Source: Brasenia schreberi (Eukaryota; Streptophyta; Magnoliopsida; Nymphaeales; Cabombaceae). Taken from it: a stretch of DNA of 64,000 nucleotides. The stretch covers positions 8,146,001 to 8,210,000 of the forward strand of contig JAYKKT010000041.1 in assembly GCA_036023115.1 (NCBI GenBank), read 5' to 3'. A program made the position numbers and the translations under genes. This document shows, piece by piece, positions 31,738 through 43,001 of the stretch (positions are counted from its first letter, which is position 1; each line of letters begins with the position of its first letter). Under the pieces are notes generated by a model, which was not told the origin of the DNA, did not search any database, and worked only from the letters and a program-made list of their open reading frames with translations.

Positions 31738-32898
31738 GATTTGGATTAAATTCCAGTTTTCAAAAATTTGAGGGATAGCTGCCCTGAGACATGAGAATAA
31801 GGTGCAATGGCAAAGTCGTGTGACCCTGAGTGAGAGAATTCACACTTGTGAAAGAGTGGAGTCTTCAAAATTGTGGTTACATTTCAAAATCCTTCTTCTT
31901 ACAAAGAAAGGCCTAGTTCAATATAGCAAGATACTTGCAAGTAGTACGTGCTATTTCTAAATAGGCTGATTTGGAATGGATTGAGTGTAGGCTTGGGATA
32001 AGTCCTCCCCTCTTCTCTTCTACTTTCAAAAGGAAAAACACGGCCCAAACAAAGGGAATTTCCCATTCAAAAGTCTCTTTCCAAAAGAAAGAAACCAGAA
32101 TTCAAAAGAAAAATCGATTCTCTTATGAAAAAGAGGGATTAAAGAAAAAATACTCCCAAAGGGAGACCCTCGATGAAAAAAAGGAAAAAGAGGCCAAAAA
32201 GCTCAAAAAGAGCAGTTTTCCGCCTTCTATGCCTTAAACCACGAGACACTTCAGAAGGGACCGTGGTATCTCTTCCCCATCCCTGGCTTATCCCAAGCTA
32301 AAGCATGGTTCATTTCGAGGAATCCTACAGTAAAAATAGGATTTACTTACTTGAATTTCGTCTTGTTTGAGAATTCGACGTTTCGAGTAAGGCATAGGAA
32401 TTTGAAATATAACTTGTTTTCTTATAAAACCTCCGCTATATAAGCGAGTGTTAAGACTCAAACAAGGGCAAGCACGAAGAGCTCGAGATCCTTAGGATCG
32501 AGACTCAAGACAGTTGTCCCTTTTTGTAAATAGTTTTGTAAATAAGTTTTGAAAGTCGAACATCGAACAACATAGGGTTTGCTCACTTGGAGCAGTAGGC
32601 CTTGTAAGTCTCTAGAGTTCGACCACATCTGGTCTCTAGGAGGTCGCCACTCTTGGCACCACACCCATGTCATGCATCTGCATTCCACGCATGACACTTG
32701 CATAAACATTATCCCATTTTTAGGACCAGATTCCATAAAATATCCCTTTGGCGTAATATCTCCTCCTACCAGGGTTTTAAAAGTGAGATTTTTGCTAAAG
32801 ATTGGGACAATCCCATATTCTTCGTGGCTAGATCTAGGGAGACATTGAAAGGGGTGTTTGTTATCTTTTTCCTTATCCAAATCGATTTGGACAAGGCC
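31738..32898 (+). other. Element F 3' UTR
   Basis: About 1.16 kb of non-coding tail, nearly the same as the tails at 33374-37360 (A), 41844-43001 (H) and 62268-63425 (J). It contains GATCCTTAGGATC, a palindrome near 32490, and the ACCACACCCATGTCATGCAT block. The short frame seen in A and H (about 89 codons) is disrupted by small indels here. Confidence 0.8.
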
Positions 32899-32911
32899 AA
32901 AGAGGGGCATC
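32899..32911 (+). promoter_or_regulatory. Polypurine tract of element F
   Basis: AAAGAGGGGCATC directly before TGTAACACCC, the start of F's 3' LTR. Confidence 0.85.
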
Positions 32912-33373
32912 TGTAACACCCTGAAATCCCACGAATTCCTCAAAACAACCTGATTTTGTAAAAGCAGCCCCAAAGGGCTATTTTGAGTTTGGAAACCTAG
33001 GAGCCTTCCAGGCAACCCTGTACATATGTTTCAAACTTTACATATTTTGAAAATCTATAATATAGCTTTAAAAAACCCTTTTAAAACACATTTTTGAAAC
33101 CTCGAACCGCTTCATAGGCTTTCTATACCCTAAACTCGATGTTTAAAAAAGCATACAGACTGACCCTTGCGCATCGGTGCAAGAAGGTCTGCGACGACAA
33201 GAGCTCACTTGCTCACAGTCGCCACGTTAGAAGTCAAGATAAAATCTTCGCTAGCTTAGGTAAGCTAGCTGGCACGCCTTGTTTATACAAATTGGCCTTA
33301 GACACACGAGAGGATCCGCTCTAGGCCCTGAGAAGCCAAAAAGGGGACGAGCGGGGATTTTCCTGCGTCTACA
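32912..33373 (+). mobile_element. Element F 3' LTR, internally deleted to 462 bp
   Basis: Both ends are intact (TGTAACACCC ... TGCGTCTACA), but about 3 kb of the interior is missing. U3 start sequence passes at about 33100 (TTTTTGAAACC/TCGAACCGCTT) straight into the U5 end. A short AAACC/CACC similarity at the joint suggests illegitimate recombination. The U5 hairpin 1 (CTTGCGC-ATCG-GTGCAAG) and the GCTAGC palindrome are kept, followed by TGGCACGCC. The next bases, AGCTG, are A's 3' UTR, matching 31778 onward of the F tail, so F was inserted there. Confidence 0.88.
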
Positions 33374-34054
33374 AGCTGCCCTGAGACATGAGAATAAGGT
33401 AAAAAGGCAAAGTCGTGTGACCCTGAGTGAGAGAATTCATACTTGTGAAAGAGTGGAGTCTTCAAAATCGTGGTTACATTTCAAAATCCTTCTTCTTACA
33501 AAGAAAGGCCTAGTTCAATATAGCAAGGTACTTGCAAGTAGTACGTGCTATTTCTAAATAGGCTGATCTTGGATGGATTGATTGTAGGCTTGGGATAAGT
33601 CCTCCCCTCTTCTCTTCTCCTTCCAAAAGGAAAACAAAGGCCCAAACGAAGGGAATTTCCCATTCAAAGTATCTTTCCAAAAGAAAGAAACCAGAATTCA
33701 AAAGAAAAATAGATTCTCTTGTGAAAAAGAGGGATTAAAGAAAAAATACTCCCAAAGGGAGACCCTCTATGAAAAAAAAGAAAAGAGGCCAAAAAGCTCA
33801 AAAAGAGCAATTTTCTGCCTTCTATGCCTTAAACCACAGGACGCTTCAGAAGGGACCGTGGTATCACTTTCCCATCCCTGGCTTATCCCAAGCTAAAGCA
33901 TGGTTCATTTCGAGGAATCCTAAAGTAAAAATAGGATTTACTTACTTGAATTTCATCTTGTTTGAGAATTCGATGCTTCGAGTAAGACGTAGGAATTTGA
34001 AATATAGCTTGTTTTCTTATAAAACCTCCGCTAGATAAGTGAGTCTTAAGACCC
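33374..34054 (+). other. Element A 3' UTR, first part
   Basis: A's own non-coding tail, starting at the F insertion point and cut at 34054 by solo LTR-2; it resumes at 36919. It holds a possible small frame at 33769-34038, listed separately. The flank of LTR-2 is GACCC here and AACCC at 36919-36923, an imperfect 5-bp duplication. Confidence 0.85.
33769..34038 (+). CDS. Possible 89-codon frame in A 3' UTR
   Basis: Starts MKKKKRGQKAQKEQF and includes RTLQKGPWYHFPIPGLSQ and KVKIGFTYLNFILFENS. A frame of the same length and start is present in element H (42298-42567, minus) with about a dozen residue changes. B's tail keeps a related frame at 24961-25233. F and J have it disrupted. It matches no family I know. 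It may be only a conserved non-coding stretch that happens to be open; the many radical replacements argue against strong selection. Confidence 0.25.
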   Translation: MKKKKRGQKAQKEQFSAFYALNHRTLQKGPWYHFPIPGLSQAKAWFISRNPKVKIGFTYLNFILFENSMLRVRRRNLKYSLFSYKTSAR

Positions 34055-35636
34055 TGTAGACAACGAAAATTTTCACTTATGGGTTCTTAGGCCTGAAGTG
34101 AACCTTTTCGCAATCTACTTCGCTTTATGGGCGTGCCAGCTAATTTACTTTAACTAGCAAAGTATGTTTTGAAAATAATCTGACTTTTGAAAGGCGATTG
34201 TAGGCAAGCGGGATTTTTACGTCGCAGACCTTCTTGCACCGATGCGCAAGGGTCAGTCTGTACGCTTAGAGACTTCGTTTTGAAACAAGTTTAACTCAAA
34301 ATATATTTTGAATGAAGAAGTGTTTTAAAACCTTTTGAAAACCATGCATTTGGGCGATTTTGACTTTGTAAGGGTTGGACGACCCTAAGTCTTGCACGAT
34401 TTGATTTGGGTTTGTACGATTCTCAGATTTTAGATCACGTGGATTTGCACGTGCCTAAGTCTTTCTTTTTATCCCTTTATGGGCCACCTAGGTGTGTGTT
34501 ATGAACACTCCACTACATGGGGCGAATTTGAGCGGGAGTACGGGGCTTGCTTCGATGCAATATGCGTCCTACCTCGTGGTATGGCGTAGATGCAATGCAA
34601 ACTCACGCTACTCCAAAGGGAAAACCCGAAATTAAAAGACAATGCCGAAGGGAAATTGCCGAAGGGAAATGACTTGTAAAGTAAAATAGCGGAAGGGGAA
34701 ATATGGCTATATCTTAAGAGCGGAAAGGCTCAATTGTGTAAGTGTGTGTCGTGTATATATTGAAAGACAACGCACACGACTTGAACCTTAAAACCCGAAT
34801 CTTAAAGACGTAGCCGAAAGAAATACTTTATATAGAGTATATGTAGGGGCCCTTACTTGGGTCTTGTAAATAAGAGCGAAGGCTCAATGTGTGTGCGTGC
34901 TTGAATTGAAAGACTTACACACACGACATGAAATGAAACCCAAATATAAATTGCAGTATGCCTTGACTAAGGTCTTGGGAGTAAGAGCGAAAGCTCAATG
35001 TGTGTGAGTGTAGAATTGAAGTACTACGCACACGACATAAATGAAACCCAAATATAACTGCAATAAGGCCTTTACTAAGGTCTTGGGAGTAAGAGCGAAG
35101 GCTCAATGTGTGTGCGTGTGGAAAATGGAAAGACAACACACACGACTTAATTAAAAACCCCCTTGACTTAAAATATATAAATATAACTATATATTAAGGG
35201 CTGGTTAGGCCCGTGTGTGTGCAAAAAGTGTACGACTAAGAGCGGAAAGGCTCAAGTGCGCGTGTGTGTGGGTGTGTCAAACCACGTTATTACAATCGGG
35301 GGGAGACGAAGCTCCTTTACTACAACCCCGTATCAAAATTTAATTGAATATAAAGCAAGTTAATGTAATAGACCAAGTTTAGACACTTACAAATAGCTGG
35401 TCCATGTTCAACTTGCTTGCACGTGGGCTCACGGTTCACCTTGGGCAGCCAAGAGGGGGTTATCCTAGGGGGCTTTGAGGGAGGTTCTATGGGGCACGAT
35501 TAGGGTCTTAGGGGAACTAAGGTTCGGCCAAGACGGGGGCTGTGTAAGGTATGTCCTAGGGTCTGTCCTAGGGTACAGGTCACGGCCAGGGTGCAGGTTG
35601 GGTCGGCAGGAAGGTGGACAGGGCGGCCGGAAGGCG

Positions 35637-35815
35637 TCGGGCGCAGCAATCGGGCGCCTAGCGCTAGGCGCTGAGCGCTGGCGGGCGTCTGGCGCTGGGC
35701 GCTGGGCGCTGGCGGGCGTCTGGCGCTGGGCGCTGGGGCGCGGGATGGCGTCAGGGCGCGGGATGGCGTCAGGGCGCGGGATGGCGTCAGGGCGCGCACG
35801 GCAAACGCGGTCCGG
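35637..35815. repeat. GC-rich tandem repeats in solo LTR-2
   Basis: Two kinds of unit: GCGCTGGGCGCTGG / CGGGCGTCTG repeats (about 35655-35735), and a 17-bp unit GGCGCGGGATGGCGTCA repeated three times (about 35737-35795). Base composition is strikingly unlike the rest of the window. No protein claim is made. Confidence 0.85.
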
Positions 35816-36299
35816 TTAGGTTTAGGTTGGTTCAAGTCTAGGGTTAGGTTTGGTCGAACCTAGGTTGGGTTAGGGCTAGGTTTAGTTGGGGTTAGGTAGG
35901 TTCGAACCTAGGTTAGGTTAGGGCTAGGTTTAGTTAGGGTTAGGTTTAGTTGGGGTTAGGTAGGTTCGAACCTAGGCTAGGTTGGGGTTAGGTTTAGAGG
36001 GGTGTAGAGAGAATGGCTAGGTTAGGTTAGGCTTACCTCTTGGAGCCGGTCCTTCTTGGCTTGAGCCCACGTCTCCACGGTTGCAGCCACTTGGTCCAGC
36101 CCACCTTGGTTGCAGCCCCTTGGTCTAGACCCACTTAGCCCACATGGCTTGAACCCACCTCACCCAATGAGCCCACATGGCTAGGTCTATCACTCCCTCT
36201 CTCTCCTCCCAAATATTTGCATGAACCCTTTACATGGACCCCCTCACCTCTATTTATAGAGATTTGAGGTGGGTCTTGGATTTGGGTTTGGGTTTGGGG

Positions 36300-36540
36300 T
36301 TTGGATCCATACCCAAATCCAAACACTATTTGGATCTGGATATTGGATCTCGGATATTTTGAGATCTGTATCCGATCCAAACCCAATATTTTTATGGATA
36401 CGGATCTGGATATTTTGATCCAAATCCGATCCAATCCAAACACTATTTGGATCCAATCCAAATCCAAACACTATTTGGATCGACCCAAACACTATTTGGA
36501 TTGGCCCAAATCCAAACACTATTCATTACATGGATTTGGA
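36300..36540. repeat. Repeated inverted motif TCCAAACACTATTTGGA in solo LTR-2
   Basis: The motif (6-bp arms TCCAAA/TTTGGA around CACTA), whole or in part (CAAACACTATTTGGAT), occurs about five times within roughly 240 bp, along with GGATATTGGAT and GGATCTGGATAT elements. It appears to be an expanded version of the GGAT/ATCC cluster of the A-type U3. Confidence 0.75.
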
Positions 36541-36918
36541 TCTGGATATATATGGTCCAGATCCAAATCAAAATTTCTTCGGACAGTCCTTCTTGGCTTC
36601 TCGAGGCGAACGATCTGTGCGGGCACTGGCTTCATCAGCGCTCCGTCTGGTGCTGGGTTTTCCCCAACTTTGTCGTCCGGACTCCGTCTCGCCGTTCTGG
36701 ACTCCGTTGAGCTTTTCATCAAACGGGCTCAGCTTTCTTTTGTTTTTTTATCAGGGAGTGGCTTCTGAAGCTCTGGGCTTGAATCCTCTTCGGGCCTAGG
36801 GTCTTCTTTTGCCTTCTGTACCTGTTTTCACATTTCAAAACAGGTCGTCGTTTTGGCTCAAACGAGCTTTTTGGTGTTTTGAGAGTTTTTGAAAAATAGA
36901 AGATTTGGGGTGTTTACA

Positions 36919-37360
36919 AACCCAAACAAGGGCAAACACGAAGAGCTCGAGATCCTTAGGATCGAGACTCAAGATAGTTGTCCCTTTTGTAAATAGATTT
37001 GTAAATAATTTTTGAAAATCGAACATCGAACAGCATAGGATCTGCTCACTTGGAGCAGCAGGCCTTGTAAGTCTCTAGAGTTCGACCCTATCTGGTCTCT
37101 GGGAGGTCGCCACTCTTGGCACCACACCCATGTCATGCATCTACATTCCACGCATGACACTTGCATAAACATTATCCCATTTTTAGGACCAGATTCCATA
37201 AAATATCCCTTTGGCGTAATATCTCCTCCTACTAGGGTTTTAAAAGTGAGATTTTGCTAAAGACTGGGACGATCCCATATTCTTCGTGGTTAGGTCTAGG
37301 GAGACATTGAAAGGGGTGTTTGTCATCTTTGCCCTTATCCAAATCGATTTGGACAAGGCC
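36919..37360 (+). other. Element A 3' UTR, second part
   Basis: Continues A's tail after solo LTR-2: AACCCAAACAAGGGCAAACACG through the palindrome GATCCTTAGGATC and the CATGTCATGCAT block, to the polypurine tract. No gene. Confidence 0.85.
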
Positions 37361-37373
37361 AAAGAGGGGCATC
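37361..37373 (+). promoter_or_regulatory. Polypurine tract of element A
   Basis: AAAGAGGGGCATC immediately before the TGTAAACACCCCG start of A's 3' LTR. Confidence 0.88.
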
Positions 37374-39658
37374 TGTAAACACCCCGAAATCCCACGAATT
37401 TCTCAAAACAAACCTGGTTTTGTAAAAGCAGCCCCAAAGGGCCATTTTGAGTTTGGAAACCCGGTACATATGTTTTGAACTATATATTTCAAAAATATAT
37501 AATATGGCTTTAAAAACCTTTTTAAACATGTTTTTGAAACCCCGAAGCAGCTTGGCCTGATCAAGACAGGACCAAAAAAGCCAAAGAGAGCCCGAAACCG
37601 GAGCACAAGTCAAGCCCAGCACAACAACTCTCACATTAAATCCACCCACAGGATCTCGAATGTCCAAGACCCTGTTATCATCAAAACATCATTTGAAGTC
37701 ATCTTCGGAAGGCGAAAACAGAGGCGGACGATCATGTTGGCGAAGACCCAATGTAGACAGAGTGCTGATGCTGTCAGACCCCGCACAAACCGTTCGTTTC
37801 GAACACAGCCCGAAGGAGTCAGAATTCAGTTTGGATTGGATCTGGACCATATATATCCAGATCCCAATCCAAACCCATGTGTGGACTTGGATTTGGATTT
37901 GGATCTAGAGATCCAATCCAATATCCATATCCATGGCCTACATCACCTTGTCATAAATGGAGGTGGGGCCCACTTGAATTTCACGTGGGATTATGGGCAT
38001 GAGAGAGAGTGGGGGAGGATAAGATTGGAGTGTGTTGTAATTAAGCTTGACTTGTGTGTCAAGTTTGGGGTTAATCATGTGGGTTAGCCTAGTTAACATG
38101 GGTTTAAGCTTGTAATTAGCCAAAACCTAACCTAGGGCTGCACCAACATGATATGATTAGGGTCTATGGGTCATGCAAAGGGAGCTCCTTAATCCAATCC
38201 TAACCTAAAACACCTAATCCTAGCCTTTTACCCTAATCCTGTCCTAATCCTAGCCTAATCACCTAACCCACTTCCCAAATTCTGGCCTAATCCTAACCTA
38301 ATCACCTAACCCACTTCCCTAATCCTTCCCTAAACCTAGGTTAATTTCCCTAAACCTAACCTAATCCTAGCCTAATCACCTAACCCACCTCACTAAACCT
38401 CACCCCAAAACCAACCCACCTAGCTAAACCCTAAACCTCTAAACCACCCCACCTAAACCTAGCACACCATCTACCCAAAACCCCTTATGAAAATATCTGG
38501 CCCTACCCTAATACCAGCCCACCTTATCACCACACCACCCCTACCTAAACCACCTAACCACTATCCTAATACCAGCCCCAACCGACTTTTACAGCCCTAT
38601 AAAAACCCCCCCTAAGGGGCGGGTTTTCCCATCTTCTCTCATCCCTTTCCAGCCCAACCGAGCCCAGCCACTCCCAACCGGGTCTTCCACCTGCACCACA
38701 GCCAGCCACCACCTTGCTCCACCTGCTCCACCACACCCCAGCCGGCCAACCACCTGTCGCCACCACTCCCTTCGGTCGAACCATCCACCTCACCTGCCCA
38801 GCTGCTCCTCTTCCATCCACCGCCTCTCTTTAACACCGGTTAGTACCCCATACTCCACTCCACCTCTTCTTCGCTCCCCCTCCACTCCCAGCCACCTACA
38901 CCACCACCACATCACCCTAACACTAGCCACCCTCCATCCTACCCATTCGGCCACACCCCAGCCACTCCAACCACCCGCCATTATCTAGACACCCTAGCTA
39001 CACCCGGCCACTACACTTAACTCCCTAAGACCCACCTTATCACCTCACCACAGCTGGCCACTACCTTATCCCATACCCTAGCTAGCTCCCTTCCCTTCCA
39101 CGCCACCCATAGCCACCTTAGCCACCACCACCACCGAGTCTCCCTTAGTCGGCCACTCCAACCGACTGTCACCTGTCCATTCGGCCAACCACCCGCCAAC
39201 CTTAGGTACTCCCTTAGACACTCCTTTAGGCTCCCCCTTAGTGCCATACTTCCTAACATTACAACCTCCCTTAGTGACCCTACTTAGTCACTTTAGCCCC
39301 ACACACCAAGGCAGCCCCCTTCCTAGCAGCCGGCCACCTTCGAAGCGCCCCTCCCGCGCACCTAAGCCGTCCGGCCAGCAGCCCCTCTTGCCGTTCAACT
39401 CCGCGGAACTCCCTCTTGCAGCCCAAGGCGAAGGCCAAGCCCACGCTCAAGCAAGGCATCTTCGGACCAGCTATTAATAAGTGCCTAACTCGGTCCTTAG
39501 TTGTATACTTGCTTAAAATTTAATTCGATACGGGGTTGTAATAACGGAGCATAGTCTCCCCCGCTTGTAATAAGGTGGCTTGGCACACCCACACACACGT
39601 GCACTCTCTTAGTCGTGCATGATTTTGAACACACACGGGCCTAATCAGCCCCTAGTAC

Positions 39659-39695
<37 letters not shown>

Positions 39696-40737
39696 CTTTC
39701 GTAGGGTTTTGCTTAAGTTGGGTGTGTTGTCTTTCAATTCAAGCACGCACACACATTGAGCCTTCGCTCTTATTTGAAAGACCCAAGTAAGGGCCGTGCT
39801 ATACTATTTGGGTTTTATTTTATGTCGTGTGTGTAAGTCTTTCAATTCTAGCACTCACACACATTGAGCCTTCGCTCTTATTTGAAAGACCCAAGTAAGG
39901 GCCGTGCTATATTATTTGGGTTTCATTTCATGTCGTGTGTGTAAGTCTTTCAATTCAAGCACTCACACACATTGAGCCTTCGCTCTTATTTGTAAGACCT
40001 AAGTAAGGGCCATGTTATACTATTTGGGTTTAATTTCATGTTGTGTGCATAGTACTTCAATTCAAGCACTCACACACATTGAGCTTTCGCTCTTATTCCC
40101 AAGACCTTAATCAAGGCCATACTGCAAGTTATATTTGGGTTTTATTTCATGTCGTGTGTGTAAGTCTTTCAATTCAAGCACGCACCCACATTGAGCCTTC
40201 GCTCTTATTTGCAAGACCCGAGTAAGGGCCCATATATATACCTTATATACATATCTCCCTTCGGCATTTACATTACAAGACACGAGGTAGGACGCATATT
40301 GCATCGAAGCAAGCCCCGTACTCCCGCTCAAATTCGCCCCATGTAGTGGAGTGTTCATAACAAACACCTAGGTGGCCCATAAAGGGATAAAAAGAAAGAC
40401 TTAGGCACGTGCAAATCCACGTGATCTAAAACCTGCAATCGCACTAAAAAGACCCGAATCAAACACCTCGAACCGCTTTCGCAGGCTTTTTCTACCCTAA
40501 ACTCGATTTTTAAAGCGTACAGACTGACCCTTGCGCGTCAGTGCAAGAAGGTCTGCGACGACAAGAGCTCACTTGCTCACAGTCGCCACGTTAGAAGTTA
40601 GGTTAAAATATATCTTCGCTAGCTTAGGTAAGCTAGCTGGCACGTCCTGTTTATACAAATAGGCCTTAGACACACGAGAGGATCTGCTCCAGGCCTTGAG
40701 AAGCCAAAGGGGAGGCGGGGATTTTCTTGCGTCTACA
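37374..40737 (+). mobile_element. Element A 3' LTR
   Basis: About 3.36 kb, ending TGCGTCTACA before the right GGTGT duplication. Very like the 5' LTR, with one fewer CCTAA-array unit, an 18-bp loss near 37465, a gap of about 95 bp near 40277, and a longer TA run (about 39662-39692). TATA box TATAAAAA at 38598-38605. The U5 carries CTTGCGC-GTCA-GTGCAAG and GCTAGCTTA-GG-TAAGCTAGC followed by TGGCACGTC. No gene. Confidence 0.93.
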
Positions 40738-40742
40738 GGTGT
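40738..40742. repeat. Target-site duplication of element A (GGTGT, right)
   Basis: Second copy of GGTGT; beyond it H's 3' LTR resumes where it stopped at 2882. Confidence 0.95.
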
Positions 40743-41830
40743 GATAGGGTTTAGGTGGGGTAGTTTAGTGGTTTAGGGCTTAGCTAGGTGGGTTGGTTTT
40801 GGGGTGAGGTTTAGTGAGGTGGGTTAGGTGTTTAGGCTAGGATTAGGTTAGGATTAGGGGAATTAGGCTAGGTTTAGGGAAGGATTAGGGAGGTGGGTTA
40901 GGTGATTAGGTTAGGATTAGGCCGGGATTAGGGAAGTGGGTTAGGTGATTAGGCTAGGATTAGGCCGGGATTAGGGTTTTTGGCTTAGGATTGGGTTAGG
41001 AGGCCCCCTTTGCATAACCCATGGACTTCATTGCATCATGTTGGTGCAGCCCTAGGTTAGGTGTAGGCTCATACAAGCTTAAACCCTCATTAATTAGGCT
41101 AACCCACATGATTAACCCCAAACTTGACACACAAGTCAAGCTTAATACATTTCCCTCATGCTTATCCTCCCCATTCTCTCTCATGCCCATAATCCCACGT
41201 GAATTTCAAGTGGGCCCCACCTCCATTTATGAGAAGGTGATGTGGGCCATGGATGTGGATCTTGGATTGGATCTTTGGATCCAAATCCAAATCCAAATCT
41301 ACACATACGTTTAGATTGGGATTTGGATATATATGGTCCAAATCCAATCCAAACTGAATTCTGACTCCTTCAGGGTATGTTCGAAACAAACGGTTTGTGT
41401 GGGGTCTGACAGCATCAGTACTCCGTCTTGCGTTGGGTCTTCACCAACATGGTCGTCCGCTTCTGTTTTCACCTTCCGGAGATGATTTCATATGATTTTT
41501 GCTGATAATAGGGACTTGGATGTTCGAGATCCTGGGGGTGGATCTAACACGAGAGTTGCTGTGCTGAGCTCGACATGTGCTCCGATTCTGGGCTCTCTTT
41601 TGCTCTTCTGGTCCTGCTTTTATCAGGCCAAGCCACTTTGTGGGGTTTCAAAATGTATTTTAAGAGGTTTTAAAACTATATTATACATATTTTAAAACAT
41701 ATACAGTTTAAACATATGTACAGGGTTTGTTTGGAAGGCTCCTGGGTTTCCAGACTCAAAATAGCCCTTTGGGGCTGTTTTTACAAAACCAGGTTATTTG
41801 AGAAGTTCTTGGGATTTTGGGGTGTTTACA
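40743..41830 (-). mobile_element. Element H 3' LTR, second part (minus)
   Basis: U3 end of H's 3' LTR: CCTAA array in reverse (about 40750-41000), GGAT/ATCC cluster (41255-41360), and the outer end GGGGTGTTTACA. Joined with 497-2882 it gives one LTR of about 3.5 kb. No gene. Confidence 0.92.
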
Positions 41831-43001
41831 GATGCCCCTCTTGGGCATTGTCCAAATCGATTTGGATAATGGCAAAGATGACAAACACCCCTTTTAATGT
41901 CTCCCTAGATCTAACCATGAAAATATGGGATCGTCCCAATCTTTAGCAAAAATCTCAGTTTTAAAACCCTGGTAGGAGGAGATATCACGCCAAAGGCATA
42001 TGTATGGAATCTGGTCCTAAAATGGGATCATGTTTATGCAAGTGCCATGCGTGGAAATGTAGATGCATGACATGGGTGTGGTGCCAAGAGTGGCGACCTC
42101 CCAGAGACCAGATATGGTCGAACTCTTGGGACTTACAAGGCCTGTTGCTCCAAGTGAGCAGATCCTATGCTGTTCGATGTTCGATTTTTCAAAATCTATT
42201 TACAAAAGCTATTTACAAAAGGGACAACTGTCTTGAGTCTCAACCTTAAGGATCTCGAGCTCTTCGTTTTTGCCTTTGTTTGAGTTTTGACACTCGCTTA
42301 TCTAGCAAAGGTTTTATAAGAAAACAAGGCATATTTCAAATTCCTACGTCTTACTCGAAACGTCGAATCCTCAAACAAAATGAAATTCAAGTAAGTAAAT
42401 CCTATTTTTACTTTAGGATTCCTCGAAATGAACCATGCTTTAGCTTGGGATAAGCCAGGGATGGGAAAGAGATACCACGGTCCCTTCTTAAGCGTCCTGT
42501 AGTTTAAGGCATAGAGGGTGGAAAACTGCTCCTTTTGAGCTTCTTGGCCTCTTTTTCCTTTTTTCATAAAGGGTCTCCCTTTGGGAGTATTTTTTCTTTA
42601 ATCCCTCTTTTTCACAAGAGAATCGATTTTTCCTTTTGGATTCTGGTTTCTTTCTTTTGGAAAGAGACTTTGAATGGGAAATTCCCTTTATTTGGGCCAT
42701 GTTTTCCTTTTGGAAGGAGAAGAGAAGAGGGGAGGACTTATCCCAAGCTTACACTCGATCCATTCCAGATCAGCCTATTTAGAAATAGCACATACTACTT
42801 GCAAGTATCTTGCTATATTGAACTAGGCCTTTCTTTGTAAGAAGAAGGATTTTGAAATGTAACCACGATTTTGGAAGACCACTCTTTCACAAGCGCGAAT
42901 TCTCTTACTCAGGGTCACACGATTTTGCTTTTGCACCTTATTTTCGGGTCTCAGGGCAGCTATCCCTTATGGTTTTCGAAAATTGGAATTTAATCCAAAT
43001 C
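41831..43001 (-). other. Element H polypurine tract and 3' UTR
   Basis: On the minus strand this runs from the integrase stop to the purine tract AAGAGGGGCATC at 41831-41842, next to the LTR. It contains the same blocks as the tails of A, F and J. A possible 89-codon frame on the minus strand (42298-42567, MKKGKRGQEAQKEQF start) matches the one in A. Confidence 0.85.

Larger units (their letters stand above)
34055..36918 (-). mobile_element. Solo LTR-2 (minus) with an unusual U3
   Basis: A single LTR of about 2.86 kb, minus orientation, TGTAGACAACG ... GGGGTGTTTACA, in A's 3' UTR. R/U5 (left part) is A-like: GCTAA-type hairpin region near 34130-34165, hairpin 1 near 34235-34255, G-boxes at 34436-34453 and repeats of about 110 bp (34840-35150). 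From about 35400 to the U3 end it differs from all other LTRs here: GC-rich tandem repeats (35637-35815), GGTTAGG-type repeats (35816-36025), a TATA box at 36252-36259 (reverse), and repeated TCCAAACACTATTTGGA motifs (about 36318-36530). It has no internal region and no gene. Confidence 0.92.
2883..40737 (+). mobile_element. Element A: Tat/Retand-like Ty3/gypsy retrotransposon, heavily nested
   Basis: Complete in outline: 5' LTR 2883-6371, primer site 6377-6394, gag from 9508, protease, RT, RNase H, archaeal-type RNase H and the integrase start to about 14911, then 3' UTR 33374-34054 plus 36919-37360, polypurine tract 37361-37373 and 3' LTR 37374-40737. It is flanked by GGTGT duplications. 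Most of its integrase is missing, lost in the deletion at 14906-14911. Insertions inside it are solo LTR-1, element F with G, B and LTR-3, and solo LTR-2. Coding parts carry many premature stops, so it is dead. The two LTRs are closely alike apart from several indels, suggesting a fairly recent insertion. Confidence 0.9.

Noticed and set aside
35475..35819. A glycine/arginine/alanine-rich protein in the GC-rich block
   Set aside because: Tandem DNA repeats give open frames on both strands; no start context or homology supports coding.
35850..35975. tRNA-like B-box (GGTTCGAACC) repeats
   Set aside because: No A box, no acceptor stem and no cloverleaf; the motif is a byproduct of the GGTTAGG-type repeat.
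36135..36799. Host gene piece captured in solo LTR-2
   Set aside because: Frames overlap on both strands, derive from GGAT/ATCC repeats and the shared U3 end, and lack any recognisable domain.
39662..39692. TA run as a functional element
   Set aside because: Simple slippage; the 5' LTR of the same element has a much shorter run at the same site.
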